Part shown: in pieces, positions 13,766 to 17,052 of the stretch
Layout of the letters: each line of letters begins with the position of its first letter
Numbering within the stretch: position 1 is the first letter of the stretch
Origin: Bacillota bacterium
Lineage (GTDB): Bacteria; Bacillota; Clostridia; Lachnospirales; Lachnospiraceae
DNA: 17,052 nucleotides
Assembly (NCBI GenBank): GCA_023435645.1
Contig: JAEYRK010000017.1
Location: forward strand, 1-17,052
Direction of reading: 5' to 3'
The notes under the pieces: generated by a model
What the model saw: only the letters and a program-made list of their open reading frames with translations
What the model was told of the DNA's origin: nothing
Databases searched by the model: none
Made by a program: the position numbers and the translations under genes

Positions 13766-13854
13766 CTCACATTAGTAATATGTAACTATTACACGTTAGG
13801 CTTAACCCCTAATGCTTCTATCATTTCCATTAGGTTACTGCCAATATCACCTGA

Positions 13855-14673
13855 TCATAGCTTTTCTTCAATTAGCGGTTCATACATCATCAGTGCATGA
13901 TTCTCGGTGACGTATTCATCTGCGATTTCATTTCCATAAAGATCATAAACCTTCCGATAGATTAAATTATGCCGGCTATATTTACCGAAGAATTCTCTGT
14001 TCATATAGTGCTCCTTCTCATAAACCCGGTAGGTTTCCGTCGGTTTATGATCCGTTCTCCAGCACCCGCAGAGCTCTGAATCAGTCAGCCATATTTTTAG
14101 TTGAAATGGCTGCTTGGTATCATTGCGGATCATCAGATCCCGGTAGTTATATACACAGGTAGCACCGCTTCCGAAGGGCTGTGTCCGGTTACTGTCAGGA
14201 AATACATCATAGCTATGTCTATAACGCTCCACTACAGTAAGCGGCGTATGAATTGTAATCCAGTAGATCAGATTGGAAAGCTGGCATAATCCACCACCGA
14301 TTCCGGTGCCAAGATTACCGCAGAATAAAATTAATCCTTCCCGATACCCCTTTCTCTTCGTTGGTTTACCGATCAGCCTCCAATAAGAGAATACTTCTCC
14401 CGGCTGAATAATGATATCATTCACCTTCGCGGCAGCCAGCTTTAAATTAGTTATCTTATTATATTGAAGATACATATCCACATCTTTTAATTGACGCAAT
14501 AATGGGGTACTATGAGTAACATATGTATATTGATATGGTTTGCTTTCCTTTTTTGCTGCAAATTTATAATCACCAAATATCCAGACTAGTCTTCTTCGTA
14601 GTCTAAAATAGTATTTTCCCGCAAGGATTCTATATTTCGTTCTAGGTTTTGGAGTCAAATTTACATTCATCAT
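13855..14673 (-). CDS. VanW-family protein
   Basis: This 272-residue protein has the VanW domain. Hallmarks are LKLAAAKVNDIIIQPGEVFSY (about 77-97), the Gly-rich GIGGGLCQLSNLIYW (124-138) and HTPLTVVER (142-150). VanW was first seen as an accessory gene of vanB-type glycopeptide-resistance clusters. Its biochemical role is unknown, and stand-alone copies like this one are common in Clostridia without any van genes, so it should not be read as resistance. The N-terminus is basic with a weakly hydrophobic patch (about 14-34) but no convincing signal peptide. GGGGGAAG precedes the start. It lies 18 nt after the broken GrpB-like gene and is the last gene before the terminator. Confidence 0.88.
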   Translation of the reverse strand: MMNVNLTPKPRTKYRILAGKYYFRLRRRLVWIFGDYKFAAKKESKPYQYTYVTHSTPLLRQLKDVDMYLQYNKITNLKLAAAKVNDIIIQPGEVFSYWRLIGKPTKRKGYREGLILFCGNLGTGIGGGLCQLSNLIYWITIHTPLTVVERYRHSYDVFPDSNRTQPFGSGATCVYNYRDLMIRNDTKQPFQLKIWLTDSELCGCWRTDHKPTETYRVYEKEHYMNREFFGKYSRHNLIYRKVYDLYGNEIADEYVTENHALMMYEPLIEEKL

Positions 14674-14691
14674 ATTACTTCCCCCGATAAA

Positions 14692-15248
14692 TCACAAACA
14701 TATTTTTATCGCATATCTCCTATATAAAAGATATTTTTCAGCTCTTGCTACCTTCGTAATTCTGGAAATCATCTGATGCATGCATTGCTTTAGTTTTTCG
14801 TATTCATGTGCAACTTCAGGATGAAGAATTAAATAATCTCTAAAATATAATACATCCAATCGCCTAAATGCCGCACATGGATATGTACACATTGTTCTTC
14901 AAAACCGTTCGGAGAATAACCCTTTAAGTACATTATAATGTCCCCTGGAGGTGTGTTGACGATATATCCTTCATCTTTCAGCCTTTCTGTTATTATGGAT
15001 AAATCCGCATCCTGTGAAATCTCAAGCAGTATATCTATGGTAGGCTTAGCTATCAGTTCGGGTACCGATGTACTTCCGATATGACTGATACGTAAAATAG
15101 AATCCTTAAAAGCAGATTTCAAGAACCCCCTTTCAGCCGCCTAATAATCGTCCCATAGAGGGTTATATGCTTCCAGTAAAATAGGAAATAATTCTGAAAG
15201 CTTCTGTTCAGTTGTTTTTGAAAAATCTTGTCTCACTATTAATTCCAT
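14692..15248 (-). pseudogene. GrpB-family (nucleotidyltransferase-fold) pseudogene
   Basis: The full frame starts at the ATG at 15248 (MELIVRQDFSKTTEQKL...) and meets an in-frame TAG about 35 codons later (near 15141-15143), inside the expected NPLWDDYYAAERGF region. After it the frame continues with SHIGSTSVPELIAKPTIDILLEI, the GrpB hallmark, to HIHVRHLGDW. There, one G is missing near 14856-14857, and the expected DVLYFRDYLI...EYEKLK continues in another frame to a stop at 14692. The C-terminus also seems short of some 15 residues usually present after EYEKLK. GrpB proteins share a nucleotidyltransferase fold and have no established function. Two clear lesions make this a pseudogene unless the sequence has errors. 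Spacing to its neighbours (21 and 18 nt) shows that it was a normal operon member. Confidence 0.85.
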
Positions 15249-15269
15249 TTATCTATGATATCCGAAGAT

Positions 15270-16409
15270 CTAATATATTCTCGAAATATCAGATATAAAA
15301 TCTGCTAATACGACTGTAACTTTTTCTTCATGTAACTTTTGAATAAGCGCATCCGTCGTTTTATTTTTCAACGAGTCAAATGCTCTAAGTATCTTCTTAA
15401 TAGCATCTGCACCACAACTACAATACAGTCTATATAGATGTAATACTCCATTATCATGCACTCCCTCAGGTCTGCTCAAATCTTTAGTTTTAATAGGTAT
15501 GATATTGGGAAACCGCATTTCTTTATCCGATATTATATCATTAAATTTATTGATATTGTGGTTTACTTCAAGCTCAAATAAAAGAGCTGACCATTCGGCA
15601 AAGGTCTCATTCAACCAATCCTCCCAGGAATCAGTTCTTGCTCCCTGGCACCAAGAATGGGCTATTTCATGTGCCAGCAAGTGGACGATTCCATCATAAT
15701 CCTCCTGTATGCCGCCGAATACGATCAATTCTTTTCTAAAATAACCACCATATAGATTCTCTTTGGGCAGAATTACGATATTGGATTTTTTAATCTTGTT
15801 ATTACCATATAGTTCCGTATAGTATCTGACAATCTTATTATAGTTTTCATAATATGGCATCACTGCCTGTTTATTTTTATCACCATAATAATACAAGGTT
15901 ATATTATCCCCTTGAAGGATTTTATGATTCTTGAGTGCTATGATATTTACATCATAATCCAACGGATAATAATACCAAACTTTTTCATTCTCATCATATA
16001 ACCCATTAATCAAACAATACGTGTGATCCATATGGACCTTAACTATGTAATTTGTGCTATTTGATAAATCAGTCGGATACCAAGCCGTATATAAGTTTAT
16101 AGCTAGGATTTCCTCCTCATATAAGGTATGCCAACTCTCAACCTTGCCATGGTATGATAAAAAAAGCTCATTGATTCCTGTAGTATTTATATCTACTCTC
16201 TTCGTAGGAGCACGAAACTCCAGCTTTTCTTCACAGCATTTATACTCCATCGGTGATATTCCATCATTCAGCTCATCGATGACAAAGCCATCTGCAAGAT
16301 AAAAGCTATATTTATTATCCATTGCTGAGGTAAATCGTATGTTAGCCGTAACTTTTATACCTGTTTCATCTTTCCATAAATCAATAAGTATCGTTGTTCC
16401 GTTATCCAT
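15270..16409 (-). CDS. M1-like (gluzincin) zinc metallopeptidase
   Basis: This 379-residue protein carries HEIAH (247-251) and, 16 residues on, NETFAEW with Glu268 as the likely third zinc ligand. Glu248 is the catalytic base. The layout is that of a short M1-type peptidase: an N-terminal beta domain (about 1-190) in the place of the aminopeptidase N domain, a barrel-like catalytic part, and little of the long C-terminal region of classical M1 enzymes (850-900 residues). The GAMEN exopeptidase motif is absent; GGYFRKELIVFGG (221-233) lies about where it would be. The usual ligand spacing is 18, not 16. No signal peptide or membrane segment is seen, so it is probably cytoplasmic. The start overlaps an upstream 27-codon ORF by 8 nt. 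Peptidase activity is likely, but the substrate is unknown. Confidence 0.82.
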   Translation of the reverse strand: MDNGTTILIDLWKDETGIKVTANIRFTSAMDNKYSFYLADGFVIDELNDGISPMEYKCCEEKLEFRAPTKRVDINTTGINELFLSYHGKVESWHTLYEEEILAINLYTAWYPTDLSNSTNYIVKVHMDHTYCLINGLYDENEKVWYYYPLDYDVNIIALKNHKILQGDNITLYYYGDKNKQAVMPYYENYNKIVRYYTELYGNNKIKKSNIVILPKENLYGGYFRKELIVFGGIQEDYDGIVHLLAHEIAHSWCQGARTDSWEDWLNETFAEWSALLFELEVNHNINKFNDIISDKEMRFPNIIPIKTKDLSRPEGVHDNGVLHLYRLYCSCGADAIKKILRAFDSLKNKTTDALIQKLHEEKVTVVLADFISDISRIY

Positions 16410-16485
16410 CGTATCCGCCTTTCTTCATAAAGGTGAATGTACTTGGTTCCTCGAAATCATCGAATGACAATGTTTCATCAATCAT
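16402..16485 (-). CDS. Possible 27-residue small ORF between GNAT and the M1-like peptidase
   Basis: The frame starts at an ATG 18 nt after the acetyltransferase stop. GGAG lies 7 nt upstream, and it ends in TAA overlapping the peptidase start by 8 nt. The peptide is acidic at first (MIDETLSFDDFEEPSTF) and ends FMKKGGYDG. No family is recognised. The stop/start overlap and the ribosome binding site suggest translational coupling to the peptidase. It could equally be a remnant of a lost gene or chance. Confidence 0.4.
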   Translation of the reverse strand: MIDETLSFDDFEEPSTFTFMKKGGYDG

Positions 16486-16503
16486 AAGCGATCTCCATAT
16501 TCT

Positions 16504-17034
16504 TTACTCCATAGCTAAATAGTAATCCTTACTTGCAAATGTCTTTAATCCGCCCAAACTTGTATAGGAGCTTTCTCCGCTATACTGGAAACCAAGTTTC
16601 ATCATTACTTTTTGGGAGCCAATATTATCAACTGCATGTCTGCAGAAGAATTTCTTTTCTCCCATGGTACGATAAGCAAAATCAAGTATCACTCTTCCTG
16701 CTTCCGTTGTAAGACCCTGCCCCCAGTATTTCTTCATAATATTATACCCAAGCTCAAAGCAGCCAAACTCCTCCTTGAAGGTTATTCCACCGGAACCAAA
16801 TAACTTGCCCGTTTCTTTCAGCATAAATCCCCAGATGTAACTATGGTCATTGTCTATACTTTGCTCCACTGTTTTAAGCCATTCTCTCGTATCATCAACG
16901 GACTGATGCACCTCCCATATCATAAATTTTGCTACTTCGGGATCGGAGGTCCAGCTTTGATAGATATGCTCCGCATCATCAACCACCAGAGGACGTAGTA
17001 TGATTCGTTCACTTTCTAATACAGGTGTTATCAT
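16504..17034 (-). CDS. GNAT-family N-acetyltransferase (RimJ/RimL type)
   Basis: This 176-residue cytoplasmic enzyme transfers the acetyl group of acetyl-CoA to an amine. It has the layout of the RimJ/RimL-like group: SERIILRPLVVDDAEHIYQ at the N-terminus, the acetyl-CoA binding region ELGYNIMKKYWGQGLTTEA (94-112) with the GQG pyrophosphate loop, and NIGSQKVMMKLGF (137-149) near the C-terminus. All parts of the fold seem present and the length is normal. AAGGAAGTGAG lies before the ATG. It is the first gene of the string in view, and its promoter would lie beyond the right edge. The substrate (ribosomal protein N-terminus, small molecule or drug) cannot be told. The family is very broad. Confidence 0.92.
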   Translation of the reverse strand: MITPVLESERIILRPLVVDDAEHIYQSWTSDPEVAKFMIWEVHQSVDDTREWLKTVEQSIDNDHSYIWGFMLKETGKLFGSGGITFKEEFGCFELGYNIMKKYWGQGLTTEAGRVILDFAYRTMGEKKFFCRHAVDNIGSQKVMMKLGFQYSGESSYTSLGGLKTFASKDYYLAME

Positions 17035-17052
17035 AATATTCTCACTTCCTTA

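Noticed and set aside
13855..14673. Vancomycin resistance locus
   Set aside because: Only a VanW-family protein is present. No vanHAX/B ligase, dipeptidase or VanRS-type genes are nearby, and stand-alone VanW proteins are common.

Overview
The window looks like chromosomal DNA of a low-to-moderate GC, AT-leaning Firmicute, most probably a Clostridia/Lachnospiraceae-type plant- or gut-sugar degrader. This rests on strong AGGAGG-type ribosome binding sites, consensus sigma-A promoters, U-tract terminators, and the gene families present: a GPH sugar symporter with GH13/GH36/GH1 glycosidases, a VanW protein, GrpB, and a TetR-controlled ABC exporter. The exact species cannot be told from the sequence. 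Every supported gene is on the minus strand, so transcription runs from right to left.

Right end (17034 to 13855): a compact gene string of a GNAT acetyltransferase, a possible 27-residue peptide, an M1-like zinc metallopeptidase with an HEIAH motif, a GrpB-family gene broken by a nonsense codon and a one-base deletion, and a VanW-family protein. It ends at a strong hairpin terminator (13711-13765).

Middle (13705 to 5652): a sugar-utilisation operon that starts at an extended -10 promoter immediately after that terminator. The order is GH1 beta-glycosidase, GH36 alpha-galactosidase (TTG start), a 46-codon ORF made of GFKD repeats, a GPH/MelB-type symporter whose ATG overlaps that ORF's stop, a Nudix hydrolase, and a GH13 oligo-1,6-glucosidase-like enzyme with an unusual N-terminal helical extension of about 85 residues. 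None of the glycosidases shows an export signal. The logic appears to be uptake of intact oligosaccharides by the symporter, followed by cytoplasmic removal of alpha-galactosyl, alpha-1,6-glucosyl and beta-glycosyl units. No dedicated regulator is in view.

Left-middle (5471 to 644): a single-domain cupin with its own terminator, then a TetR regulator with a 15-bp palindromic operator over its own promoter, a two-FtsX-domain ABC permease and its MacB/LolD-type ATPase, closed by a U-tract terminator.

Left end (1 to about 600): no protein gene. It holds four leftward sigma-A promoters in tandem, each with exactly 17 bp between the -35 and -10 boxes. Two have near-identical AT-rich upstream elements, and the array is followed by a boxA-like antitermination leader. 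This is the signature of an rRNA operon control region, with the 16S gene expected just outside the window to the left.

The items most worth a second look are the GFKD-repeat small ORF coupled to the transporter, the N-terminal module on the GH13 enzyme, the tandem rRNA promoter array with a conserved initially transcribed motif, and the small ORF overlapping the start of the M1-like peptidase.
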